Assembly (NCBI GenBank): GCA_029865195.1
Contig: JAOUHH010000112.1
Span: forward strand, 1 to 8,364
Source: Desulfobulbaceae bacterium
Lineage (GTDB): Bacteria > Desulfobacterota > Desulfobulbia > Desulfobulbales > UBA5123
DNA length: 8,364 bases
Reading direction: 5' to 3'
The translations under genes and the position numbers were made by a program. Below, one piece after another: positions 1 to 6,207 of the stretch (positions are counted from its first letter, which is position 1; each line of letters begins with the position of its first letter). The notes below the pieces were generated by a model. It had not been told where the DNA came from and ran no database searches. It saw only the letters and a program-made list of their open reading frames with translations.

Positions 1-1
1 C

Positions 2-559
2 ATCGACATCAACCGGATCGGCATCGATAGCTTGCGCGACCGCATCGCCTACGTGCCGCAGGAAACCACCCTCTTCGCCGACACCATCGCCAACAACATC
101 AGCCTCGGCCGCCCTGAGGCAAGCCTTGCGGAGATCAGGTCGGTTGCCCAGGCCGTGGCCATCGACCAGGAGATCGAGGCGATGCCGGACGGCTACCAGA
201 CCCTGATCGGCGAGAAGGGCGTCCGGCTCTCCGGCGGCCAGCGGCAGAGGCTCGCCCTGGCCCGGGCCCTGCTCCTCGACCGGCCGGTGCTGATCCTGGA
301 CGACACCCTGGCGGCGGTGGACCAGACTACCGAGCAGCGGATCATCGCCGCCATCCGCCCCTACCTCGCCGACCGCATCTGCATCATCGCCTCCCACCGG
401 CTGGCGGTACTCGCAGACGCCGACCAGATCATCGTCCTCGAACAGGGGAAGGTGGTCGGTTGCGGCCCCCACGCCCGACTGCTTGCCGACAACGACTTCT
501 ACGCCACCATCCACCGCCATCAGACCGATAGGCCGTCCGCCGACGGCGAGGAGGGGTGA
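2..559 (+). CDS. ABC exporter half-transporter, C-terminal ATPase part (5' truncated by window edge), degenerate-site subunit
   Basis: This is the last 185 codons of an ABC transporter ATPase domain; the reading frame is open from base 2, so the true start, the membrane domain and Walker A lie outside the window. The TTG at 32 is not a credible start because recognisable ATPase sequence precedes it. Visible in order are a Q-loop (YVPQETTLFADT), a canonical signature LSGGQRQR (LSGGQ at 227-241), a Walker B ending Asp-Asp (LILDD, the two Asp codons at 299-304) and an H-loop histidine in SHRLAVLADADQI. The Walker B second position is Asp where active ATPases have the catalytic Glu. This is typical of the degenerate subunit of heterodimeric exporters such as E. 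coli MdlA, BmrC and TM287. The stop codon overlaps the start of the next half-transporter, so the two are translationally linked and probably form one inner-membrane exporter. The cargo (drug, lipid or peptide) cannot be read from the sequence. Confidence 0.95.
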   Translation: MDINRIGIDSLRDRIAYVPQETTLFADTIANNISLGRPEASLAEIRSVAQAVAIDQEIEAMPDGYQTLIGEKGVRLSGGQRQRLALARALLLDRPVLILDDTLAAVDQTTEQRIIAAIRPYLADRICIIASHRLAVLADADQIIVLEQGKVVGCGPHARLLADNDFYATIHRHQTDRPSADGEEG

Positions 560-2385
560 TGCGGCACGATTTCGGCTACTTCGAGGAAGACCGGCTCAAC
601 AAGGTGGGCGACCTCGCCCTCTGGCGCCGCGTCCTTGCCCTGATCGGCCCGCAGACCCCCTGGGTCGTCGGCGCCATCCTCCTCGCCCTGGTGGCGGCGG
701 GAGCGGGCCTTGCCCTGCCGCACCTGATGCGGCTGGCGGTGGACCGTTATATCGTCAACGACACCCTGCCCCCCCTGGCGCGCATCGATGGCCTGGTCGG
801 CATCGCGCTGCTCTTTCTCGCTTTGAGCCTTACCGATTTCGCCGCCACCTTCCTGCAGGCCATCGCCCTGGAGTGGTCCGGCCAGCAAACCATGCACCGC
901 CTGCGCCAACGCCTCTTCCGGCACCTGCTCGATCTCGACCTCGCCTTCTTCAACAACAACCCGGGCGGCAAACTGGTTACCCGCCTCACCAACGACATCC
1001 AGAACATGCACGAGATGTTCAGTTCGGTGATCGTCTCCCTGTTCAACGATTCGCTGCGATTGCTCGGCATCCTGGTGGTGCTGTTCGTCATGGACTGGCG
1101 GCTGGCCCTGCTCCTCGCCCTCCTGCTGCCGATGATCTTCGCCAACATCTACTGGTTCAGCCGGCTGGCCCGGCACATCTCGCGACTCCTCCGCACCCGG
1201 CTGGCCCGCCTCAACTCCTACCTGCAGGAGTCCCTGGCCGGCCTCGGCATCATCCAGCTCCTGCACCGTCAGGAGCCGACCCTGAACGGCTTTTCACTCC
1301 TCAACAACGAATACCTTGCCCTCGCCAACCGCCAGATCCGCATCTTCGCCATCTTCATGCCGATGATCGAGCTGTTCAGCGCCCTGGCCATCGCCATGAT
1401 CATCTGGTACGGCGGCGGCGAGATCGTCCGCCAACGGATGAGCCTCGGCATGCTGGTCGCCTTCCTCTCCTACATGCGGCTCTTCTTCCAGCCGGTGCGC
1501 GAGCTGTCGCAAAAATACTCCATCGTCCAGTCGGCCATGGCCTCGGCGGAACGGATCTTTCAGCTTCTCGATACCAAAAGCGCGCTCCCCGCCCCCGCCG
1601 CTCCGCTGCGGCCGGAGAAACTCACCGGGGGGGTGCGGTTTGAAAGTGTCTCCTTCGGCTACCGGCCGGAAGAGCCGGTTCTGTTCGACTTCAACCTCGC
1701 CATCCGCCCGGGCGAAACCGTGGCCGTGGTCGGCGCCACCGGCAGCGGCAAAACCACCCTCATCAACCTGCTGGAACGCTTCTACGATCCCACCGGCGGC
1801 CGGGTCTTCATCGACGAAACCGACCTGCGCGACCTCGACCCGCACTGGCTCCGCCGGCAGGTCGGCCTGGTGATGCAGGACGTCCTCATCGTCCCCGGCA
1901 CCATCCGCGACAACATCCTCCTCGGCCATCCCCTTGCCGACCACCAACTCGCCCAGGTGCTGGCCGACGCCCAGTTGCACGAGACACTGGCCCGGCTGCC
2001 GCAGGGGCTCGACACCGTCATCGGCGAAGGGGGGCTCACCCTCTCCGCGGGCCAGCACCAACTCCTCGCCCTGGCCCGCATCCTGGCCCGCGACCCGCGC
2101 ATCCTGGTGCTGGACGAGGCCACCGCCAACGTCGATTCGGCCACCGAAATCCTCATCGAGCGGGCCATCGCCACCACCATCAGCAACCGCACCAGCATCG
2201 TCATTGCCCACCGCCTCTCCACCATCCGCCGCGCCGACCGGATCATCGTCCTCCAACAAGGCCGGCTCATCGAGGAGGGCGATCACGACCGCCTGATGGC
2301 CCGGCGCGGCCATTACCATCGGATGCATGCCGCCGTGGAGATGTGTGACGCCGGCGGCACGGACGGCGATGACGATAAACAATAA
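559..2385 (+). CDS. ABC exporter half-transporter (membrane domain fused to ATPase), consensus-site subunit, MdlB/BmrD-like
   Basis: This 608-residue protein has the normal length for a type IV exporter half-transporter. The ATG at 559 is chosen over the GTG at 556 because GAGGAG at 548-553 sits 5 bases before the ATG but only 2 before the GTG. The ATG overlaps the previous stop by one base (TGATG). Residues about 30-320 hold hydrophobic segments consistent with six membrane helices. The ATPase domain follows: Walker A GATGSGKT at 392-399, Q-loop Gln440, signature LSAGQ at 495-499, Walker B LVLDE with Asp519 and catalytic Glu520, and H-loop His551. The signature has Ala in place of the first Gly, while Walker B is intact, the mirror image of its partner. 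The consensus ATP site would therefore use this Walker A/B with the partner's LSGGQ, and the degenerate site the reverse. The family exports hydrophobic compounds or lipids from the inner membrane; the substrate here is unknown. Confidence 0.96.
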   Translation: MRHDFGYFEEDRLNKVGDLALWRRVLALIGPQTPWVVGAILLALVAAGAGLALPHLMRLAVDRYIVNDTLPPLARIDGLVGIALLFLALSLTDFAATFLQAIALEWSGQQTMHRLRQRLFRHLLDLDLAFFNNNPGGKLVTRLTNDIQNMHEMFSSVIVSLFNDSLRLLGILVVLFVMDWRLALLLALLLPMIFANIYWFSRLARHISRLLRTRLARLNSYLQESLAGLGIIQLLHRQEPTLNGFSLLNNEYLALANRQIRIFAIFMPMIELFSALAIAMIIWYGGGEIVRQRMSLGMLVAFLSYMRLFFQPVRELSQKYSIVQSAMASAERIFQLLDTKSALPAPAAPLRPEKLTGGVRFESVSFGYRPEEPVLFDFNLAIRPGETVAVVGATGSGKTTLINLLERFYDPTGGRVFIDETDLRDLDPHWLRRQVGLVMQDVLIVPGTIRDNILLGHPLADHQLAQVLADAQLHETLARLPQGLDTVIGEGGLTLSAGQHQLLALARILARDPRILVLDEATANVDSATEILIERAIATTISNRTSIVIAHRLSTIRRADRIIVLQQGRLIEEGDHDRLMARRGHYHRMHAAVEMCDAGGTDGDDDKQ

Positions 2386-2402
2386 CCGGTCACGCAAAAC
2401 CA

Positions 2403-2432
2403 TTGCTCCACGCCTTCGGCCGGACGTATACT
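2403..2432 (+). promoter_or_regulatory. Candidate sigma-70-type promoter for the small coiled-coil gene
   Basis: TATACT at 2427-2432 differs from the TATAAT consensus at one base and lies in a locally AT-rich patch just before the small gene. A weak -35 match, TTGCTC (2403-2408), sits 18 bases upstream. This would let the small gene be transcribed separately from the exporter genes, which end 78 bases before its start. The -10 is good and the -35 poor, so this is a moderate call. Confidence 0.4.
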
Positions 2433-2463
2433 ATTTAAAAATCCACCCAGAAGGAGACTGTTT

Positions 2464-2751
2464 ATGGAAACCAGAGAAGCGTACCGACAAAAAATCGAAT
2501 CCCAACTTAAAGAGTGGGGAGAAAGCATTGACGAACTGAAGAAAAAGGCCGAGAAGGCAGCCGGCGCCCTCAAAGCCGAACATGAGGACGACATCAAAAA
2601 ATTGACCGCCAAAAAGAACGAACTGCAGGGCCAGCTCAAGGAGTTTATGGCCTCCAGCGACGAGGCCTGGAAGATCATGAAAAAGGCGCTGGAAAAAGCG
2701 GCCGAGGATCTCAAGAAGGCCTTTGCCAAGGCGCGCAAAAAATACAAATAA
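2464..2751 (+). CDS. Small Lys/Glu/Ala-rich coiled-coil protein, sll1863-type stress-response family
   Basis: This 95-residue soluble protein has no signal peptide, membrane segment or cysteine. Almost the whole chain is charged and helical, with repeated patterns such as IDELKKKAEKAAGALKAEH and EKAAEDLKKAF that suggest one or two long amphipathic helices forming a coiled coil. Trp18 and Trp69 stand out in an otherwise simple composition. The start (METREAYRQKIESQLKEW) and overall layout resemble the short proteins annotated as sll1863-family stress-response or coiled-coil proteins, which are named after a stress-induced cyanobacterial gene. The biochemical role is not known. AAGGAG at 2451-2456, 7 bases before the ATG, supports this start. 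It has its own candidate promoter and is followed by a strong hairpin, so it is probably a single-gene unit. Its base composition is more A-rich than the exporter genes, as expected from many Lys codons. The gene is clear; the family name is from memory of similar sequences. Confidence 0.85.
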   Translation: METREAYRQKIESQLKEWGESIDELKKKAEKAAGALKAEHEDDIKKLTAKKNELQGQLKEFMASSDEAWKIMKKALEKAAEDLKKAFAKARKKYK

Positions 2752-2768
2752 CCCTGCGGCAAAAAACC

Positions 2769-2801
2769 GCGCCTACGGAACCCCGCACCCTCCGTAGGCG
2801 C
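2769..2801. terminator. Perfect 11-bp hairpin after the small gene; T-tract only on the - strand side
   Basis: GCGCCTACGGA (2769-2779) and TCCGTAGGCGC (2791-2801) are perfect inverted repeats around an 11-base loop, 17 bases after the stop of the small coiled-coil gene. On the + strand the 3' side reads TTCGCTC, a poor U-tract. The A6 run at 2761-2766 lies on the 5' side, so a canonical stem plus T6 exists only when read on the - strand. It may still help end or stabilise the + strand transcript. Confidence 0.55.
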
Positions 2802-2873
2802 TTCGCTCAATCCATTCTAAATTTCGACCTAGACGCAGTCCAATCCCGCCAGTTAAACCTTGCAAATTCTCCT

Positions 2874-2890
2874 GTTACATTTTAAGTAAC
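2874..2890. repeat. Short inverted repeat GTTAC-N7-GTAAC upstream of the chemoreceptor
   Basis: GTTAC (2874-2878) and GTAAC (2886-2890) flank an AT-rich 7-base centre, about 90 bases before the chemoreceptor start and next to TATACG (2892-2897), which partly resembles a -10 element. This could be an operator or part of the promoter. Five-base arms can arise by chance, so confidence is low. I saw no sigma-54 (GG-N10-GC) or flagellar sigma-28 promoter in this 227-base gap. Confidence 0.25.
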
Positions 2891-2978
2891 CTATACGTGA
2901 ATCTTTCCAATCAGGCAGGATCGTCGCTTAGCCGCGTCACCGGCGATTTATCAAACAGCTACTCCCAAGAGGGTTGCG

Positions 2979-4529
2979 ATGATTAATTGGATTGCAGGCT
3001 TAAGCCTTCGAAAAAAGCTCTTCGGTCTGGTCAGCTTCATCATCCTCTCCCTGATCATCAGCATCATCATGGGCCAGACCACCATCGCCCGGGTGCAGAT
3101 CGGCGGCAAGACTTACGAGGGTATCGCCCTTAAGAGCGAATTCATTGACGATTTGGCGCGCACCCGCCTCAACGTCAACCTGCTCAACAGCATCCTCAAA
3201 TCGCAGATCATGGATTACGATCCGGATACCATAAACAGCCTCACCTCCACCGCCGACCGGCTCGACCTGCTTCTAAACGAGATGAACGGCGACCACTTCA
3301 CCAAGCCCCACGGCAAAAGCACCTATCACTGTGCCTCCTGCCACGTGCAAGAACGAAGCGTCAAGATCACCAACCAGCTCCAGAAATCCCAGGCCAGTTG
3401 GGCAGAGATGAAGAAGATCATCCACGAGCAGATTCTGCCGGCCTTGGCCGATGATGACCCTGACACGGCCGAGGAACTGATCGGCGGTGAGTATTTCGAA
3501 CATTTCTACGTTTTCATGAACAATACCAAGGATGTGATCGAGGAACTGCGCTCGGCCCAGGAGATCATGGAGCGGGAAAGCATCGACCAGGTCAACGAAT
3601 TCCGCCTCTTCTTCACCCTGGGCGGAATCGCCAGTATCATCACGGTGGCGTTCCTCTCCATCCTCTTCGTGCAAAAGATCGTCACCACCGTCAACAAGAT
3701 CGTCCAGGAACTCAATCAGAACGCCGACATGATCAACGCCGAGGCCGGCAGCACCTCCACCGCCTCTAACTCCCTGGCCGAGATGGCCTCGGAGATGGCT
3801 GCCTCCCTGGAGGAAACCAGTGCCTCGCTTGAGGAAATCACCTCCATGATCGCCCGCAACGACGCCAACTCCGGCGAGGCCAACGCGGCCATGAAGCGCA
3901 ACGCAGAGATCAACGCCGAGGCCAATGCCGGCATGCGCTCCATGCGGGAAAGCATGAACAACATCAAGGCAGACAGCGACAAGATCGCCAATATCATCAA
4001 AGAGATCGAATCCATCGCCTTCCAGACCAACCTGCTGGCGCTCAATGCCGCGGTCGAGGCGGCCAGGGCCGGCGATCACGGCGCGGGCTTCGCGGTGGTG
4101 GCGGAAGAGGTCCGCAACCTTGCTCAGCGCACCACCAATTCGGCCCGCAACTCAAGCGGCCTCATCGAACAAGCGATCAAGAACGTCAACGAGGGCTTGC
4201 ACAAAATGGAACTGCTCGCCAAGGAGCAGGAGGAACTCACCGAGGGCGCGGCCAAGGTCGGCGTGCTGACCGAGGAGATATCCACCGCCTCCCGCGAACA
4301 GACCCAGGGCATTGTTCAGATCAACCGGGCGGTTGGCGAGATGGACACCGGCACCCAGCAGCTTGCCGCCAACTCCGAGGAACTGGCCGCCGCCTCCGAG
4401 GCGGTGCTGGGCCAGACCATGGTTTTGCGCCAGATCATTGTCGAACTCACCGAAATGGTCGAGGGGCAGGGCCACGGCGGCGCCAAGGGGCAGGATGATT
4501 CAGCTACGCAACCACGGCAGCTGACCTGA
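2979..4529 (+). CDS. Methyl-accepting chemotaxis protein with periplasmic c-type heme motif, no HAMP domain
   Basis: A 516-residue inner-membrane chemoreceptor. The start is supported by AAGAGGG at 2967-2973, 5 bases upstream. TM1 is about residues 14-32 and TM2 about 210-231. The roughly 175-residue periplasmic region between them is mostly helical and contains CASCH (Cys118, Cys121, His122; bases 3330-3344), the motif for covalent heme c attachment. His106, His111, His117, His149 and His175 could supply a distal ligand. The cytoplasmic signalling tip is canonical: IAFQTNLLALNAAVEAARAG from Ile346, with Phe348 and Arg363 at the trimer-contact positions of E. coli Tsr. Methylation-site matches occur at AASLEETSAS (Glu278/Glu279) and AANSEELAAA (Glu467/Glu468). 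Only about 134 residues separate TM2 from the tip, which leaves no room for a HAMP domain. The C-terminus lacks an NWETF-type CheR tether. It probably senses redox state, oxygen, nitric oxide or another heme ligand and signals through CheA/CheW. It stands alone and ends at a strong terminator. Confidence 0.96.
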   Translation: MINWIAGLSLRKKLFGLVSFIILSLIISIIMGQTTIARVQIGGKTYEGIALKSEFIDDLARTRLNVNLLNSILKSQIMDYDPDTINSLTSTADRLDLLLNEMNGDHFTKPHGKSTYHCASCHVQERSVKITNQLQKSQASWAEMKKIIHEQILPALADDDPDTAEELIGGEYFEHFYVFMNNTKDVIEELRSAQEIMERESIDQVNEFRLFFTLGGIASIITVAFLSILFVQKIVTTVNKIVQELNQNADMINAEAGSTSTASNSLAEMASEMAASLEETSASLEEITSMIARNDANSGEANAAMKRNAEINAEANAGMRSMRESMNNIKADSDKIANIIKEIESIAFQTNLLALNAAVEAARAGDHGAGFAVVAEEVRNLAQRTTNSARNSSGLIEQAIKNVNEGLHKMELLAKEQEELTEGAAKVGVLTEEISTASREQTQGIVQINRAVGEMDTGTQQLAANSEELAAASEAVLGQTMVLRQIIVELTEMVEGQGHGGAKGQDDSATQPRQLT

Positions 4530-4552
4530 GCCGGGGGCACATATCAACGATG

Positions 4553-4584
4553 AAGGGGGCGTCCAGTCAGGGCGCCCCCTTTTT
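4553..4584 (+). terminator. Rho-independent terminator of the chemoreceptor gene
   Basis: GGGGGCGTCC (4555-4564) pairs with GGGCGCCCCC (4570-4579), with one G-T wobble, around the loop AGTCA. TTTTT follows at 4580-4584, and A4553/A4554 can extend the stem into the T-run. It begins 24 bases after the chemoreceptor stop. The converging maturase gene ends at 4628, so the hairpin may also slow - strand transcripts, although that side reads only TTCATCG after the stem. Confidence 0.93.
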
Positions 4585-4627
4585 ATTTGCCGGAAACATT
4601 ATGGGGATGGGGGCCGGGGGCCGCACC

Positions 4628-5932
4628 TCACCCCTGGCCGTAGCGATATTTGAGTTCCTGCCGGAGCATGGTCGCCAGGGTGGCGTCGAAGAATTCCTTC
4701 TGGCAATCGACATGCCGCATATGCCCGTCACGCTGATAGGCACTGTAACGACAGCCGCCGAAACACATGGGCAGGTAAACACACTCCCGGCATTTCGCCT
4801 CCCGCTGCCAGTGCAAGGGTTCGTGGCGCGCCAAGCCCGCCTCATCAATCCCGGTGGCGAGATGCCCGATCCGGAACTGCTCGTGGCCGACCAGCACCGC
4901 GCATTTGTAAAGGGAGCCGTCGTAATGGACGGTGAAGGCGTCGTTGATCTCCACCGCGCAGGGCGCGGGACCAAGCTCACCGATGGCATAGCCCCGCTTG
5001 AAAACCTCCTCGCGGATATAGGGCCCGGCCTCGATCAGCCACGGCTCATGCATACCGGCGCAGCCGCCCATGTATTCGTTACGGGCGATCTTGTCCTTGA
5101 CCGACATCACCGGGTTGAAGTTGACCACCTCGAACTTGTCAGGGGTCAGACCGCGCCGGGCCAGCAGATCGAGAACCTTGGGGAAGTCGCGATAGTTGTC
5201 GATGGTGTAGTTGCCACCCAGTCGGATCTTGGCCTTGGCAGCGACTGCCACCAGATTATCGACGATGACCTCGAAACTCCCCTGACCCGATTTGAAGGGG
5301 CGAAAATGATCGTGATTGTCCGGCAACCCGTCGAGGGTGACCTTGATCCCGCCCAGCCCCCAGGGAAGCAACTCCTCCACCACCTTGGGGGTGAGAAGCG
5401 AGCCGTTGGTAACGATGTTGAAGAGAAATTCACCGCCCTGCGCTTCGACAAAGGGCTTCAAAGCCCGGGCAAGTTCGATGATCCGGTTCTTGTAAAGGAG
5501 GGTTTCGCCGCCGTAGAGATCAAGACAGAGCTTCTTTTTCCCCGGCCCGAAGCGGCCTTGCAGATAGGCAAGCAGTTGCGCGGCGGTCTGATCGGTCATC
5601 GCCAGATCGCCCTTTTGCGCCCCTTCGTAGCAGTAACGGCAGGCAAAGTTGCAGGCCATGCCGAGAATCACCGCCACGGTGAGGGTGGTTTTGTAACGGT
5701 TGATGTCGTCAAGGTAGCGCTGAACCTCCTGGCGTTCCGCGACCGGGTCGGCAACCCAGAAGCCCATCATGGTCAGCTCGGCGCCCAGTTCGGGAGCCAC
5801 CTCGCCACCTTGCAACCCTTGCCAAACCTCGGTGGGCAACAGGATCAGCGCCCCGGTTTTGGTAGCGAACAAGATCTTCAGGGCTGCATCACTGGGGTGA
5901 TCACAACAGAACAGGTAAGGGGTCAGCGGCAT
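4628..5932 (-). CDS. Radical SAM/SPASM peptide maturase, geopeptide type
   Basis: A 434-residue cytoplasmic enzyme. The start at 5932 (MPLTPYL) has AAGGAG at 5944-5939, 6 bases upstream; a longer frame opening at 5965 lacks such a site. The radical SAM cluster motif CX3CX2C is CNFACRYC (Cys94, Cys98, Cys101; bases 5630-5653). It is followed by GGE at 141-143, TNG at 175-177 and IKVTLDG at 196-202, all typical of this superfamily. The C-terminus has a complete SPASM motif for two auxiliary 4Fe-4S clusters: Cys325-X13-Gly339-X4-Cys344, then Cys381-X2-Cys384-X5-Cys390-X3-Cys394, and Cys410. The N-terminal 60 residues, a compact region before the core, resemble those of the family I know as the geopeptide radical SAM maturase (TIGR04280 from memory). 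Directly upstream is a 28-residue peptide gene, its presumed substrate. The family cleaves SAM to a 5'-deoxyadenosyl radical and crosslinks or otherwise rearranges peptide residues. The actual product is unknown. Confidence 0.94.
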   Translation of the reverse strand: MPLTPYLFCCDHPSDAALKILFATKTGALILLPTEVWQGLQGGEVAPELGAELTMMGFWVADPVAERQEVQRYLDDINRYKTTLTVAVILGMACNFACRYCYEGAQKGDLAMTDQTAAQLLAYLQGRFGPGKKKLCLDLYGGETLLYKNRIIELARALKPFVEAQGGEFLFNIVTNGSLLTPKVVEELLPWGLGGIKVTLDGLPDNHDHFRPFKSGQGSFEVIVDNLVAVAAKAKIRLGGNYTIDNYRDFPKVLDLLARRGLTPDKFEVVNFNPVMSVKDKIARNEYMGGCAGMHEPWLIEAGPYIREEVFKRGYAIGELGPAPCAVEINDAFTVHYDGSLYKCAVLVGHEQFRIGHLATGIDEAGLARHEPLHWQREAKCRECVYLPMCFGGCRYSAYQRDGHMRHVDCQKEFFDATLATMLRQELKYRYGQG

Positions 5933-5938
5933 CCGGTA

Positions 5939-5946
5939 CTCCTTTT
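5939..5946 (-). promoter_or_regulatory. Ribosome-binding site of the radical SAM maturase; decides its start
   Basis: AAAAGGAG on the - strand lies 6 bases before the ATG at 5932 and fixes that start over the longer frame at 5965. The same 8-base string also occurs in the 5' arm of the upstream hairpin, and its complement CTCCTTTT is the 3' arm. Accessibility of this site could therefore depend on which structure forms. Confidence 0.8.
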
Positions 5947-5969
5947 CCGCAAGGGCAAATACCAAAAGG

Positions 5970-5999
5970 CAAAAGGAGAGCCGGACGGCTCTCCTTTTG
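5970..5999 (-). terminator. 13-bp hairpin between peptide and maturase genes, probable attenuator
   Basis: On the - strand, CAAAAGGAGAGCC (5999-5987) pairs perfectly with GGCTCTCCTTTTG (5982-5970) around the tetraloop GTCC. It lies 30 bases after the peptide stop and 37 bases before the maturase start. The T4 belongs to the stem's 3' arm, and a second T4 follows at 5967-5964. It therefore looks like a leaky terminator that would let some transcripts continue into the maturase. The A-rich and T-rich stem ends also make it usable in the + direction. Confidence 0.7.
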
Positions 6000-6029
6000 G
6001 GTGTTCGTTTGCAAATGTTGCCACGTTGC

Positions 6030-6116
6030 TTACTTGGGATTCACCGGCTTCCCGACACAACAAACTTCCATGGCGGCAACAACCTTGACGTTTTTCCCCT
6101 GGTTCAGGACGATCAT
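6030..6116 (-). CDS. Putative geopeptide precursor, 28-residue RiPP substrate
   Basis: A 28-residue gene read on the - strand. It begins MIVLNQGKN, has a central valine-rich stretch, and ends with the segment AAMEVCCVGKP (Cys19-Cys20) followed by five more residues and TAA. GAGGAGG at 6131-6125 is a strong ribosome-binding site with 8 bases to the ATG at 6116. An in-frame GTG at 6146 would add ten residues but has no such site, so the ATG is preferred. The gene sits 97 bases upstream of the radical SAM/SPASM maturase on the same strand, the usual order of substrate then enzyme. From memory it matches the putative geopeptide family (TIGR04281) found beside such maturases in Geobacter-type bacteria. 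The Cys-Cys pair is the obvious place for modification, for example a thioether crosslink, but this is inference. There is no hydrophobic signal sequence or GG-type leader cleavage site. No dedicated exporter or protease gene is present on its strand. The product's activity is unknown. Confidence 0.85.
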   Translation of the reverse strand: MIVLNQGKNVKVVAAMEVCCVGKPVNPK

Positions 6117-6155
6117 TTTCCTTACCTCCTCACTTTTCAGGTTCACACATGGAAA

Positions 6156-6170
6156 GGGAGCCTCTCTCCC
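6156..6170 (-). terminator. Weak hairpin between TonB receptor and peptide gene
   Basis: On the - strand, GGGAG (6170-6166) and CTCCC (6160-6156) form a 5-bp stem with loop AGAGG, followed by only TTT. It lies in the 90-base gap between the receptor stop and the peptide start. It is too weak to call a full terminator; if inactive, the peptide and maturase could be read from the receptor's promoter. Confidence 0.2.
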
Positions 6171-6191
6171 CTTCCCCTTGAGACCACGGCA

Positions 6192-6207
6192 AGCGCCGCG
6201 AGGCGCT
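6192..6207. repeat. Compact GC hairpin at the TonB receptor stop codon
   Basis: AGCGCC (6192-6197) and GGCGCT (6202-6207) form a perfect 6-bp stem; on the + strand the loop is the GNRA tetraloop GCGA. It overlaps the last base of the receptor's TGA. No T-run follows on the - strand (TGCC), so it may be a 3'-end stabilising element or chance GC-rich structure. Confidence 0.3.

Noticed and set aside
483..1643. 386-codon + strand frame over the exporter genes
   Set aside because: Its translation is a Pro/Arg/Ala-rich frame shadow spanning the junction of two real ABC genes; no domain is visible.
1294..2403. 369-codon - strand frame opposite the second exporter gene
   Set aside because: Its translation is Gly/Asp/Val-rich low-complexity sequence, as expected for the antisense of a GC-rich ATPase, with no family motif.
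2752..2978. c-di-GMP (GEMM) riboswitch or sigma-54 promoter before the chemoreceptor
   Set aside because: Neither the conserved riboswitch core nor a GG-N10-GC promoter element could be found in this gap.
4550..6088. 512-codon open frame on the + strand over the maturase gene
   Set aside because: It is antisense to the radical SAM/SPASM gene, which has complete family motifs and a good ribosome-binding site, and its start lies inside the terminator. It is an open-frame by-product of GC-rich codon use.
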